This document shows positions 1-8,509 of a DNA stretch of 64,000 nt, one piece after another; the first letter of the stretch is position 1; the number at the start of each line of letters is the position of its first letter. Source of the DNA: Clostridia bacterium (GTDB lineage Bacteria > Bacillota > Peptococcia > DRI-13 > SM3-B62). Under the pieces are notes generated by a model that saw nothing but the letters and a program-made list of their open reading frames with translations, searched no databases and was not told where the DNA came from. The stretch spans positions 62,001 to 126,000 of the forward strand of contig JAHDQS010000033.1 of NCBI GenBank assembly GCA_018433675.1, written 5' to 3'. Made by a program: the position numbers and the translations under genes.

Positions 1-16
1 GGTCACCCTTTAGAAC

Positions 17-35
17 GTGCGCTCACCGGGCGCAC
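17..35. repeat. Small inverted repeat downstream of guaA
   Basis: Six-base arms GTGCGC and GCGCAC enclose a seven-base loop beyond the 3' end of guaA. It could be the hairpin of a terminator or a processing site, but no T-run follows on the guaA strand, so the role is open. Nothing else was recognised in the first 87 bases. Confidence 0.3.
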
Positions 36-87
36 ATAATAAACCCTGTTAATCATATTACATCAGGACTCACAGGATTTTCTTTTT

Positions 88-1626
88 TTACTCCCACTCA
101 ATTGTCCCGGGTGGTTTGGAGGTAATATCGTAAACAACCCGATTGATTTGCTCAACCTCATTTACTAGACGATTCGCAATGATCTCCAACAGGTCATAGG
201 GCAGGCGAACCCAGTCGGCTGTCATTGCGTCTTCACTGGATACGGCTCTTAAAACAATAGGATAAGCATAGGTACGTTCATCACCCATCACACCTACGGT
301 TTTGATGCTGGGAAGCACCGCAAAGGTCTGCCATAATTTCTCGTAGAGGCCGGCCTTTTTCATTTCCTCAATGATTATGGCATCCGCTTCCCGCAGGGTA
401 TCGAGTTTTTCCTCAGTAATATCTCCGATGATACGCACAGCCAAACCGGGACCGGGAAACGGTTGACGGCTTACTATATCTTCCGGCAACCCCAGTTCTC
501 TTCCCACTATACGTACTTCATCCTTAAACAATAGACGGAGCGGCTCTATCAGCTCAAACTCCATGTCCTCCGGCAAGCCTCCCACATTATGATGAGATTT
601 GATAGTAGCCGCCGTACCTGTGCCGCTTTCAATAACATCGGAATAAAGGGTACCTTGGACAAGATAATCTATTTTCCCAAGCTTTTTTGCCTCGTCCTCA
701 AAGACACGAATGAACTCGTTACCGATAATTTTACGTTTTGTTTCCGGCTCGCTCACTCCGGCTATCTTATCCATGAATCTTTCTCTGGCATCAACAAAAT
801 CTAAATTTATCCCGAATTTTCCGTTGAATGTCTCCCTAACCTGCTCGGATTCACCTTTTCTCATAAAGCCATGATCAACATAAACACATGTTAAGCGGTC
901 ACCGACTGCCTTGTGTACCAGTAAAGCGGCGACTGAGGAATCAACCCCTCCGCTCAGAGCACACAAAACCTTTTTCGAGCCTACACGGTTTCGAATCTCC
1001 TCCACTTGCTCTTCGATAAACGAACCCATCGACCACTCACCGCCGCAGCCGCAGACGTCGAACAAAAAGTTGGACAGCAGTTTCATCCCGTTTATGGTGT
1101 GTTTAACTTCGGGATGGAATTGTACTCCATACACTTTCCTCTCCTCATTGGCAACAGCCGCAAAAGGGGTATCTTCAGTATAACCGCAGGATATAAAGCC
1201 CCCGGGGACGGATGAAACATAATCCCCATGGCTCATCCAGCACTGTTCTTTATCTTCAAGACCTGAAAACAAAGGATGAGACGCAGAAATATTCACCATC
1301 GCTTTTCCGTATTCCCTTTTATCGGCCCTTATCACTTCGCCGCCTAACATGTAGATAAGGAGCTGCAGTCCATAGCAGATTCCAAAGATGGGAATTCCCA
1401 TTTCCAGTATTCTTTTGTCCATTGTCGGGGCGTTTTTTGCATATACGCTGGCAGGCCCTCCGGAAAAAATTATTCCCTTTGGTTTCAGGGCAGCAATTTT
1501 TTCTATAGAAGTGTCATAAGGTAACATCTCGGAATAAACGTGCAACTCTCTCACGCGACGAGCAATCAACTGGCTGTATTGTCCGCCAAAATCAAGTACT
1601 AATACTAATTCATGTTCTTGAACCAT
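88..1626 (-). CDS. guaA: GMP synthase (glutamine-hydrolysing)
   Basis: GuaA converts XMP, ATP and glutamine to GMP in the cytosol, the last step of guanine nucleotide synthesis. The 512-residue product has the usual length. The N-terminal class I amidotransferase shows the nucleophile Cys at about residue 84 (GICYGL) and the His/Glu pair at about 171-173 (QFHPEV). The ATP pyrophosphatase P-loop SGGVDSS lies at about 225-231, and the protein ends in the family signature KPPGTIEWE. It lies 27 bases downstream of hpt on the same strand, so synthesis and salvage of GMP are probably co-transcribed. No purine riboswitch was recognised in the window. Identification is secure. Confidence 0.97.
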   Translation of the reverse strand: MVQEHELVLVLDFGGQYSQLIARRVRELHVYSEMLPYDTSIEKIAALKPKGIIFSGGPASVYAKNAPTMDKRILEMGIPIFGICYGLQLLIYMLGGEVIRADKREYGKAMVNISASHPLFSGLEDKEQCWMSHGDYVSSVPGGFISCGYTEDTPFAAVANEERKVYGVQFHPEVKHTINGMKLLSNFLFDVCGCGGEWSMGSFIEEQVEEIRNRVGSKKVLCALSGGVDSSVAALLVHKAVGDRLTCVYVDHGFMRKGESEQVRETFNGKFGINLDFVDARERFMDKIAGVSEPETKRKIIGNEFIRVFEDEAKKLGKIDYLVQGTLYSDVIESGTGTAATIKSHHNVGGLPEDMEFELIEPLRLLFKDEVRIVGRELGLPEDIVSRQPFPGPGLAVRIIGDITEEKLDTLREADAIIIEEMKKAGLYEKLWQTFAVLPSIKTVGVMGDERTYAYPIVLRAVSSEDAMTADWVRLPYDLLEIIANRLVNEVEQINRVVYDITSKPPGTIEWE

Positions 1627-1653
1627 GGGATTCCCCTTTCTCGTTCCTCTTTT

Positions 1654-2190
1654 TCAGGCACTGGCCCTTGTATTCACTACCCCTACATAAGGAAGGTTTC
1701 TAAAATTTTGGTTGTAATCCAGACCATATCCCACCACAAATTCATCAGGAATCACATATCCATTGTAATCGGGTATTAGTTGTACCTTTCTGCGGTCAGG
1801 CTTGTCCAGCATTGTACACACTTTCAAACTGGCAGGCTCCCGCGACAGCAGATTCTCCTTCAAATAACTAAGGGTGAGACCCGTATCGATAATATCCTCA
1901 ATAATCAAAACATCCTTATTGTTTATATCGGTATCCAAGTCTTTCAATATACGCACCACCCCTGATGTATGAGTGGTTGCGCCATAACTTGAAACAGCCA
2001 TGAAATCAATCTCCAGCGGCAGTGATATTTCCCTGATCAGATCCGCTAAAAATATTACCGATCCCTTTAAGATACCGATAACAAAAAGGTCTTTATTTTG
2101 ATAATCATATGTAATCCTTTTTCCCAGTTCTTTTACCTTTTGCCTGATTTCCTCTTCCTTAATCAAAACCCTGCTAATCTCAGCTACCAT
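1654..2190 (-). CDS. hpt: Hypoxanthine phosphoribosyltransferase
   Basis: The enzyme salvages hypoxanthine and guanine with PRPP to IMP and GMP. The PRPP-binding motif VLIIEDIIDTG is at about residues 94-104, and the C-terminal half carries PDEFVVGYGLDY, typical of the family. I chose the ATG at 2190 because a strong GGAGGGAGGG site sits just upstream and the protein then starts in the usual place (178 residues). The open frame extends 33 codons further upstream, but those residues resemble nothing in the family. guaA follows 27 bases downstream, which makes a purine nucleotide operon likely. Confidence 0.95.
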   Translation of the reverse strand: MVAEISRVLIKEEEIRQKVKELGKRITYDYQNKDLFVIGILKGSVIFLADLIREISLPLEIDFMAVSSYGATTHTSGVVRILKDLDTDINNKDVLIIEDIIDTGLTLSYLKENLLSREPASLKVCTMLDKPDRRKVQLIPDYNGYVIPDEFVVGYGLDYNQNFRNLPYVGVVNTRASA

Positions 2191-2285
2191 AATACCCTCC
2201 CTCCTCAGTCCAAACACCCTCAATAGCTTGTCCGGCCACCGTTGGCTACAATCCGTAATGATTATATCAACGGCACAAGGCAGTG

Positions 2286-2999
2286 TCAATCTGCGGCAGG
2301 GGCAACATGTGCGGAAGGGGCAACCGGCGGAGTTATTTCAAATTCTTCATTGTAGTCCCAGAAAAGCACACTTACTTTCAATAGGTATTGAGAATTATCC
2401 CTGTGCTCAGCAACTATTTCAGATTTCCTAATCGCTCCACTCTTTTTGTCTAGCCATAATCTGTATCTGAAATCCTGCCAGTACAACTCCATAAATTTAT
2501 TGACTTCTCTGCCCATTATTTCATAAACACGACAGACCTTTCCCCCGGCTTTTTCTTTACCAGTGTATTTAACATCAAGGTCTCCGGAAAAATCAAAAAC
2601 AGCCAAAGGATTCAACTCGGCAATTAAATTTTCCACGGCCGGATAAGACCTTTCCGGTATGATGAGCCAATCCGCAGTAAATGAATCCCGCCGGTACATG
2701 ACATCCTCATATTTATAGATCTCAACTTCTGAATTTATCAGGGGAATATCCCCTTTCAAATGGACACTCTTGCCGTACTTTTCCCCTTGTATATCCGAAA
2801 TAACCGCTTCCTCCCCCATAAGTGTGCTCGTGGCAAGCGAGCTATAGCGATAACTCTGGGCGTTGACCGTTTTCAGCAGCCCCTGCCGAACTGCTTCGTA
2901 AGGAGGCAACCGTGTCAGTTTTTCATATAAAAACAGATTAGCAAGCAGCAAAAGCACAATCAAGCAGAGGATTGCAGCCCGTTGATAAGTCTTTTTCAT
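2286..2999 (-). CDS. Membrane-anchored protein of unknown function
   Basis: A 237-residue product I cannot assign. Residues about 7-26 form one hydrophobic segment after two lysines, with no lipobox cysteine, so it is most likely an N-terminal anchor with the rest outside the membrane. The remainder is rich in alternating beta-type sequence with repeated Y/W residues (YRYSS, ELYWQDFRYRLWLDKKSG), reminiscent of LolA/RseB-like lipoprotein-binding folds often found as single anchored proteins in Clostridia. That resemblance is only a suggestion. It lies 95 bases upstream of hpt on the same strand and could share its transcript. The short tail is Pro/Ala-rich. Confidence 0.7.
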   Translation of the reverse strand: MKKTYQRAAILCLIVLLLLANLFLYEKLTRLPPYEAVRQGLLKTVNAQSYRYSSLATSTLMGEEAVISDIQGEKYGKSVHLKGDIPLINSEVEIYKYEDVMYRRDSFTADWLIIPERSYPAVENLIAELNPLAVFDFSGDLDVKYTGKEKAGGKVCRVYEIMGREVNKFMELYWQDFRYRLWLDKKSGAIRKSEIVAEHRDNSQYLLKVSVLFWDYNEEFEITPPVAPSAHVAPAAD

Positions 3000-3186
3000 C
3001 TGATCAACTCCAGTTAAACTACTTCTTAATTTCTACTATAGAAACAAGAAAATTATGCCTGCCGCTAACCTGTATTTACTATTTTTTTCTGTACTTTTAG
3101 ATAAATTAATGTCATAATAATTACAAGATTATCGACAATACATCTGTTTTTGGTTTTTCCGACAACTTCTGAAAGGATGGTCAAAT

Positions 3187-5454
3187 ATGGTATTCAGGAA
3201 AAAAACATCACTCAACATCGGAACCCGGATAACCGTTTATATTACATTGTTAAGCCTGATAGTCTGTAGTATTATGGCCTTCGTCTCCTATCAGAATGCT
3301 AAAAGCATTTTGAGCAATCGCATCCAATTATCTTTAGAAACACAAGTATTTGACAATGCCCGTATTATGTCAAAAGACATCAACTCCAAAATGATTAACC
3401 TTGAGACAATTGCCGCTCAACAGCAAATAGCAAGCATGGTTTGGGAAGAACAGGTGCCTATTCTAATCACCGAAACAAGGCGTCTTGAACTTATCTCCCT
3501 TGGAGTAGCGAACATGGACGGTGAGATAGCATATTGCAACGGAGATATCGGAAATATTGCAAATGAATCTTACTTTCAAAAGGCATTGACGGGGGAAAGC
3601 AATTTTTCCGAGCCTCATTACAACAGTTTCCTGGATGCCTTCCAAATCATTATTGCCGTTCCTATCAGGGACGAATACTACCATATCAACGGGGCCTTAA
3701 CGGCTTGTATGGACGCCCAAGCGCTTAGTGACCTAGTATCTGAAATTTCTATCGGTGAAACAGGTTACGGCTTTCTACTGGATAGAAACGGTACTGTAAT
3801 CGCACATCCTGATTATAATATGGTCAGCGCACAGACCAACCTGATAATAAACGAAGCAGAAAACCCTCATTATACAAACCGAATTGAAATAGAGAAAAAA
3901 ATGATTTCGGGAGATGTCGGCACCGGCTCCTTTGTATTTGACGGAGTAGAAAACCTCCTCAGTTATGTCCCGGTCCCCGACACCAATTGGTTCCTTGGCA
4001 TTATTGTCCCAAAGACCGAGTTGTTCCACGAGGTCGATTCACTTTTGATAAAACTCATCTCCGTAACACTCATAGTTATCTTGCTAGGAATAGTACTCGG
4101 TGTGTTCATCTCCAGATTAATCAAAAAGCCTACCCTTAACGTTCTGGAATTCTGCAAACGACTGGCAAGCGGTAATCTCACCTACAGAATAAGTTCCGCA
4201 CGCAACGATGAATTCGGACAGATAAGCGAATCATTGAATGTTGCAGCAAGCAATCTGGAGGACACTATTAACACCATCCAGCAAAACAGCAATGCCTCTG
4301 TCAATCAACTACATACCACCAACCAGCTACTTGAGGAAATAAAGACGGATACTTTTCAGATATCACAATCCACAGAGCAAATTTCCGCCGGTATGGAAGA
4401 ATCCTCAGCAGGTATGGAGCAGATTTCCGCCAACATTAAAACAGTGGAGGATGCCATCAACAACGTAGTCAGCAAAGCAAACGAAGGACTGCAATTATCG
4501 GAGGGTATTAAGGAAAGAGCGGAAAAATTGCGTAGCGACAGCATAATGGCGCAGGAAAACACAGATAATATTTACCAAAAAACTAAAGCTGACCTGGAAA
4601 AAACAATTGAGGATGCGGCAACAGTGAAGGGTATCTCAGAAATGGCTGGTACCATCCTTGATATATCCAGACAAACAAATCTCATCGCCTTGAACGCCGC
4701 AATTGAAGCGGCACGTGCTGGAGAATACGGTCATAGCTTTGCCGTAGTAGCAGAGGAAGTACGAAAGCTTGCCGATGAATCCTCTCAAGCGGCAACAAGA
4801 ATTCAAGATTCAGTCTCCTCTGTCTTAACCTTTATTGAACAATTCATTCAATCAGCTCGTGAAATCATGCATTTCTTGGAAACAGACGTAGTACAAACTT
4901 ACAGCAACTTGGTAAGTGTCGCGGAAAAATACGAGCTTGATTCGGAGACCGTTGCGACTATGATGAAAGACTTCACACAGCATTCGGAAGAAAGTGCAGA
5001 ATCTATCAGCGAGATCTCCAGAGCCACCGAGGAAATAATCCTTTCCATCACCGAGGGAGCAGAAGCTTCCGGAGAAATAGCCGCAGGTTCCAATCAAGTC
5101 TTGACAAGAATCGAAAATATTACTGAAAAATACGCTCTGGTGGCTAACAGCTTCATGATAATGCTGGACAAAATCAATGAGTTGGTCACTTCGGGAAGCG
5201 AAGTAACAGAACAAACAGTTGCACAAGAAAGCAAAACTGTTCTCCGAGAGGACGTAGAAACCGTTAATGAAGAAATCACTGCTCAAGAGCAAGGTGAATT
5301 TGAAAACACTGATATAGAAGCAACTGAACCGGAAGTATTACCTGAAGACACAGTTGAAGAAATAGTTGAAAACATAGTTGAAGAAACAGAAGCAAACCTT
5401 ATTGAGAATGAACCAAGCAATGATGAAGAAGACAATGATTTGTCCAGGTACTAG
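3187..5454 (+). CDS. Methyl-accepting chemotaxis protein, dCache type
   Basis: A 755-residue transmembrane chemoreceptor. Transmembrane helix 1 is at about 15-36, followed by an extracellular sensor that reads as dCache_1 ([16 protein letters not shown] and NWFLGIIVP signatures), TM2 at about 285-311, HAMP at about 311-365, and a long coiled-coil signalling region. The hairpin tip is at about 487-535 with the motif [17 protein letters not shown]. The last 70 residues are an unusual Glu-rich acidic tail ending DLSRY. I see no CheR-tether pentapeptide of the xWxxF kind. The start has an AAAGGATG site eight bases upstream. No che genes are adjacent, so the ligand cannot be inferred. A second receptor of the same architecture lies at about 22.5 kb. 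Confidence 0.93.
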   Translation: MVFRKKTSLNIGTRITVYITLLSLIVCSIMAFVSYQNAKSILSNRIQLSLETQVFDNARIMSKDINSKMINLETIAAQQQIASMVWEEQVPILITETRRLELISLGVANMDGEIAYCNGDIGNIANESYFQKALTGESNFSEPHYNSFLDAFQIIIAVPIRDEYYHINGALTACMDAQALSDLVSEISIGETGYGFLLDRNGTVIAHPDYNMVSAQTNLIINEAENPHYTNRIEIEKKMISGDVGTGSFVFDGVENLLSYVPVPDTNWFLGIIVPKTELFHEVDSLLIKLISVTLIVILLGIVLGVFISRLIKKPTLNVLEFCKRLASGNLTYRISSARNDEFGQISESLNVAASNLEDTINTIQQNSNASVNQLHTTNQLLEEIKTDTFQISQSTEQISAGMEESSAGMEQISANIKTVEDAINNVVSKANEGLQLSEGIKERAEKLRSDSIMAQENTDNIYQKTKADLEKTIEDAATVKGISEMAGTILDISRQTNLIALNAAIEAARAGEYGHSFAVVAEEVRKLADESSQAATRIQDSVSSVLTFIEQFIQSAREIMHFLETDVVQTYSNLVSVAEKYELDSETVATMMKDFTQHSEESAESISEISRATEEIILSITEGAEASGEIAAGSNQVLTRIENITEKYALVANSFMIMLDKINELVTSGSEVTEQTVAQESKTVLREDVETVNEEITAQEQGEFENTDIEATEPEVLPEDTVEEIVENIVEETEANLIENEPSNDEEDNDLSRY

Positions 5455-5485
5455 TTACCACAAAAGTATAGACACACCCATATGA

Positions 5486-5520
5486 CAATACCCCCTGTTC
5501 GAAACGAACAGGGGGTATTG
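5486..5520. terminator. Perfect hairpin between convergent genes
   Basis: Two 16-base arms pair perfectly around a three-base AAA loop, in the gap between the convergent chemoreceptor and CBS genes. The position and symmetry suit a bidirectional terminator. The outer A/T pairs supply the short T-run on each strand. Confidence 0.85.
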
Positions 5521-5531
5521 TTGCATACATA

Positions 5532-5963
5532 CTACATGCTTGGCTGGCTCGGTGTGGAAATCTGGCCAAGGGCTTCCTCTGTTGCCCTATCGTATCTGGT
5601 ATTTACAGCCATATCCCCTAATGACACGAAACCTGCCAGTCTGCCGTTTTCCACTACCGGCAGCCTCCTAACCTGTAAATCCCCCATTAAGTCGATTGCC
5701 TCTTCCACATCCATTTCTGTTTTCCCTACTGCCAACCTATCAGTCATGATGTCTTGGCACCTCACATTGTGCGCATCCTTGTCGTCACACACAACTCGCA
5801 GCACGATATCACGGTCTGTTACAATCCCTTCCACATTCATATCATCGGTACATATCGGTACTGAACCCACATTCCGATCCCTCATGATACAGGCAGCATC
5901 ATACACCGATGTGTCCAGGGATACCGCCGTTACATCCTTTGTCATAATGTCCCCTAGCTTCAT
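5532..5963 (-). CDS. CBS-domain pair protein
   Basis: A 143-residue protein made almost entirely of two CBS domains, at about 1-60 and 70-130, each opening with an (I)MT(K/D) motif (DIMTKDVTAV, DIMTDRLAVG) and carrying VTDRDI- and SLGDM-type ends. Stand-alone CBS pairs bind adenine nucleotides and act as energy or redox sensors on partner proteins. The partner is not visible here because the flanking genes face other ways. An AGGAGGGATG site precedes the ATG. The last 15 residues are a flexible Ser/Pro/Gln tail. Confidence 0.9.
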   Translation of the reverse strand: MKLGDIMTKDVTAVSLDTSVYDAACIMRDRNVGSVPICTDDMNVEGIVTDRDIVLRVVCDDKDAHNVRCQDIMTDRLAVGKTEMDVEEAIDLMGDLQVRRLPVVENGRLAGFVSLGDMAVNTRYDRATEEALGQISTPSQPSM

Positions 5964-6099
5964 TATTTTTCATCCCTCCTGCTATTTTTCATTATCCGTA
6001 TTATGATACCTCATCTTTTTTTATTTATTCATCGCGAAAATGAATGAAAATAATTGATATGCAAAGGTTTATCAATATATTTTTCCCTAATCATTTTTT

Positions 6100-6152
6100 T
6101 CTGACCTTTGCTGACCATAAGGCATCTTAAACATCTTTGACTATATCTGACC
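6100..6152 (+). promoter_or_regulatory. Two CtsR-like operator boxes upstream of the hsp20 remnant
   Basis: The known CtsR operator is a tandem heptad, which on this strand reads TTTGAC(C/T)-NTN-TTTGAC(C/T). At 6136-6152 the sequence is TTTGACT-ATA-TCTGACC: first heptad perfect, correct spacer, one mismatch in the second. At 6100-6116 a weaker copy reads TCTGACC-TTT-GCTGACC (one and two mismatches). Their position ahead of a small heat-shock reading frame supports class III stress control. This is a consensus match from memory, not a scored search. Confidence 0.55.
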
Positions 6153-6212
6153 TTGATATTAAACTATGAGTAAAGTAAATAATATCAATAAAAAAATAGG
6201 AGGTCGAACAAT

Positions 6213-6449
6213 ATCGACATCAAAGCAGAAAACGGAGTAATCACTATCACAGCCTGCCGTTATGAGGAGGTTAATGAAGAGAAAAATAATTACATCCACA
6301 AGGAAACCTTCTCCGGCAGCATCAGCCGTCAGATTTTTCTAGAGAATATCGTCGAGGATCAAATAGCGGCAAAATATGAAAATGGTGTTCTCTCTCTTCT
6401 TGTTCCCAAGAAGCAAACCGGCAAAGAAAAAAGAATTCTCATCGAATAG
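6213..6449 (+). pseudogene. Hsp20 (small heat shock protein) remnant lacking its N-terminus
   Basis: A 78-codon frame encodes the second half of an alpha-crystallin domain: ENGVITIT, then KNNYIHKETFSGSISRQ, then the KYENGVLSLLVPKK strand and the C-terminal ILIE tail (an IXI-like motif). A normal Hsp20 has about 140-150 residues; here roughly the first 60 are missing. A perfect AGGAGGT site at 6198-6204 lies the right distance upstream, but the frame has no ATG, GTG or TTG; the codon at the expected place is ATC, and an in-frame stop lies just before. An ATG at 6166 opens another frame that a -1 shift on a seven-A run would join to this one, without restoring the lost domain. Most likely a deletion derivative. 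Confidence 0.65.
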
Positions 6450-6452
6450 TAA

Positions 6453-6488
6453 AAAGCCCCTCAGAGCTTGCAAACTCTGAGGGGCTTT
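6453..6488. terminator. Bidirectional terminator hairpin
   Basis: Fourteen-base arms beginning AAAGCCCCTCAGAG pair around an eight-base loop and give T-runs on both strands. It separates the convergent hsp20 remnant and the F420-ligase-like gene. Confidence 0.85.
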
Positions 6489-6498
6489 GTCTATTCCA

Positions 6499-7686
6499 CT
6501 ATTCGGTAGCATAATTATCATAATAACCCTGTATCAGTACTATCGGCGTTCCCTTATCACCGCTGCCGCTGGTCAAATCACAGAGGCTGCCCAGCAAGTC
6601 CGTCAATTGACGAGGCGTAGTACCCTGAGAGGCAAGTTCCCCGACAAGGTTATCATCTTTTCTCCTTATTTGAGATTTCATAGCTTCAGTCAGCTCATTA
6701 CCACACAAGTCTTTCAAATGATGATCGGCAAAATACTTTATCTTCAGCTCATTAGGTGTACCGGAAAGCCCTGTAGTATAAGCAGGAGAAACAACAGGAT
6801 CAGCTAGCTCCCATATCTTACCAACCGGATCTTTAAACGCACCGTCGCCATAAATCATGACTTCGACCTTTCTGCCTGTTAACTCCCCTAATTTCGCTTG
6901 AATTTTTTCTACGTAAATCTGTCCGTCACGTGGAAACAGCTTCAACTTCTCATCGTTGGCCATGTTCGAACCTAATAAGCCGAATTCAGGGTTATAACCT
7001 TTGCCTTTATGGGGCACGTTGCAAACGTCAGTCAAAGTGTAGACTAATTCGGCGCCGGCCTGTTCGAGTAGTTTTTTCGTCCTTTTTCTCGTATGGACAT
7101 CGGCTGTCAGTACCTTTTTAGTGAATTTCAGAATAACCCGCGGGTCATTAGCCAGGTGAATTGAGATATTATCATCTACTGCCAATTCTTTATACATTTG
7201 GACATAGTCAATACCGGTAAAAGGATGCCGAAAGGTTCCAAACATCTTGCAGTATTCCTCTTCGGATAAAACATCCTGAGAGGGTATAATACCTAAATCA
7301 TCCATTTTTTCAATGTCCATAAGATGATTTCCAACCTCGTCGGAAGGATAACTTAATAACAGGTGGACTTTTTTTGCCCCCCGCGCTATTCCTTTCAAAA
7401 TCATTGAAAATCTGTTCCGGCTGAGGATAGGAAAAACAACCCCTATTTCAGCATCGCCAAACTTACTCTTGATATCTGCGGCAACCTCATCCACCGTTAC
7501 ATAATTTCCTTGAGCCCTAGCCACCAGGGATTCGGTTATTCCAATTACATCCCCGTCTTTTAGTTGATACTCTTCTGTTTTTAGGGAAATCATAATCGAA
7601 GTAACGACCGTCTCGACTAAATCGTCCCCTTCTCTAATGATTGGTGCCCTAATTCCACGTATCTGTGTGCCTGTTGTTCTGGACAA
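6499..7686 (-). CDS. Coenzyme F420:glutamate ligase-like protein (CofE/FbiB family)
   Basis: A 395-residue protein whose N-terminal half fits the F420-0:gamma-glutamyl ligase fold (IRGIRAPIIREGDDL, then GDVIGITESLVARAQG at about 45-60). In F420-producing organisms CofE adds glutamates to F420-0 using GTP. Clostridia commonly carry longer homologues without other F420 genes; no cofC, cofD, cofG or cofH is in this window, so the true substrate is uncertain. The start is TTG with AGGAGTGAGG five bases upstream. It is transcribed alone, divergent from the TetR gene. Confidence 0.8.
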   Translation of the reverse strand: MSRTTGTQIRGIRAPIIREGDDLVETVVTSIMISLKTEEYQLKDGDVIGITESLVARAQGNYVTVDEVAADIKSKFGDAEIGVVFPILSRNRFSMILKGIARGAKKVHLLLSYPSDEVGNHLMDIEKMDDLGIIPSQDVLSEEEYCKMFGTFRHPFTGIDYVQMYKELAVDDNISIHLANDPRVILKFTKKVLTADVHTRKRTKKLLEQAGAELVYTLTDVCNVPHKGKGYNPEFGLLGSNMANDEKLKLFPRDGQIYVEKIQAKLGELTGRKVEVMIYGDGAFKDPVGKIWELADPVVSPAYTTGLSGTPNELKIKYFADHHLKDLCGNELTEAMKSQIRRKDDNLVGELASQGTTPRQLTDLLGSLCDLTSGSGDKGTPIVLIQGYYDNYATE

Positions 7687-7816
7687 AAATCCTCACTCCT
7701 AATCAAAGAACCATTTTTAACAATTATAGAGTTCTGCTAAAACCTAAGAAATCCTTCAAATATATAATCATAATAATACTCATAATGATATCTTTACAGC
7801 TAAAATTATTAATGCT

Positions 7817-7838
7817 ATAATGAACTGTAATTCATTAT
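7817..7838. promoter_or_regulatory. Inverted repeat, likely TetR-family operator (site 1)
   Basis: Eight-base arms ATAATGAA and TTCATTAT are separated by six bases, with the core TGAA-N6-TTCA. It lies just upstream of the regulator start, where an autorepressor would bind. The same core and spacing recurs ahead of the efflux gene at 8467-8480. Confidence 0.6.
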
Positions 7839-7858
7839 TGAAAAGAAAGAGGTTTTTT

Positions 7859-8449
7859 ATGGTGCAGATCTTAAAAGAAGAGGTTGCTGATAAAATATAC
7901 CGTTCCGCAATTGATGAATTTTATGCAAAAGGCTTTAAATCAACAACCATCAAAGGCATAGCCAACAGTGCATCCGTCTCTGTAGGGCTTGTTTATACCT
8001 ATTACAAGAACAAAGAAGACTTATTCGAAACTATTGTAACTCCGACATATTCATTAATAAAAACCACTTTAACTGAAATCAACAATTCCGGAAACCTTCC
8101 ATCTGAAAGTTTTATCTTAAAAAAAGAAATGCAATTAATTATCGATCTTCTAAAGCATAGACGCAAGCAATTAGTGATATTACTTGATAAAAGCGATGGA
8201 ACAAGATATGAGAATGCTAAGGAAGAAATCATTAATCTAGCTAAGGTTCATATCCAGAAAAATTTAAGCAAAAAAATCAAAGGCTCACAAGGTACCATTG
8301 ATGAAGAATTTTATCACATCCTAGCCAACAACTTTTTCGAAGGACTCTTCGAAATCGCAAGACATTACAAAAATGAAAAATGGGCTGACAATATGGTGGA
8401 ACTTCTGGCCAAACAATATTTCTATGGCATTAACGCTTTGATTGAATAA
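7859..8449 (+). CDS. TetR/AcrR family transcriptional regulator
   Basis: A 196-residue repressor-type protein. The N-terminal TetR helix-turn-helix is at about residues 12-58 (FYAKGFKSTTIKGIANSASVSVG-type, with VYTYYKNKEDLF after the recognition helix). The all-helical C-terminal ligand domain is unassigned. I chose the ATG at 7859 because AGAAAGAGG lies six bases upstream and the upstream 13 codons would overlap the putative operator. It sits 60 bases ahead of a MATE transporter, the usual arrangement for a drug-responsive repressor and its target. Confidence 0.92.
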   Translation: MVQILKEEVADKIYRSAIDEFYAKGFKSTTIKGIANSASVSVGLVYTYYKNKEDLFETIVTPTYSLIKTTLTEINNSGNLPSESFILKKEMQLIIDLLKHRRKQLVILLDKSDGTRYENAKEEIINLAKVHIQKNLSKKIKGSQGTIDEEFYHILANNFFEGLFEIARHYKNEKWADNMVELLAKQYFYGINALIE

Positions 8450-8466
8450 TTTTTTTTGAACAAAAT

Positions 8467-8480
8467 TGAATATATATTCA
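8467..8480. promoter_or_regulatory. Perfect palindrome, likely TetR-family operator (site 2)
   Basis: The 14-base palindrome TGAATATATATTCA lies between the TetR gene and its MATE neighbour, 16 bases ahead of the ribosome site. It has the same TGAA-N6-TTCA core as the site upstream of the regulator, so both are good candidates for one protein's binding sites. Confidence 0.55.
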
Positions 8481-8509
8481 TTTTTGATATAAATTAAGGA
8501 GGAAAGAAA

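Noticed and set aside
6499-7686. Evidence that the organism makes coenzyme F420
   Set aside because: A lone CofE-like gene is common in Clostridia without F420; no other cof genes are in the window.
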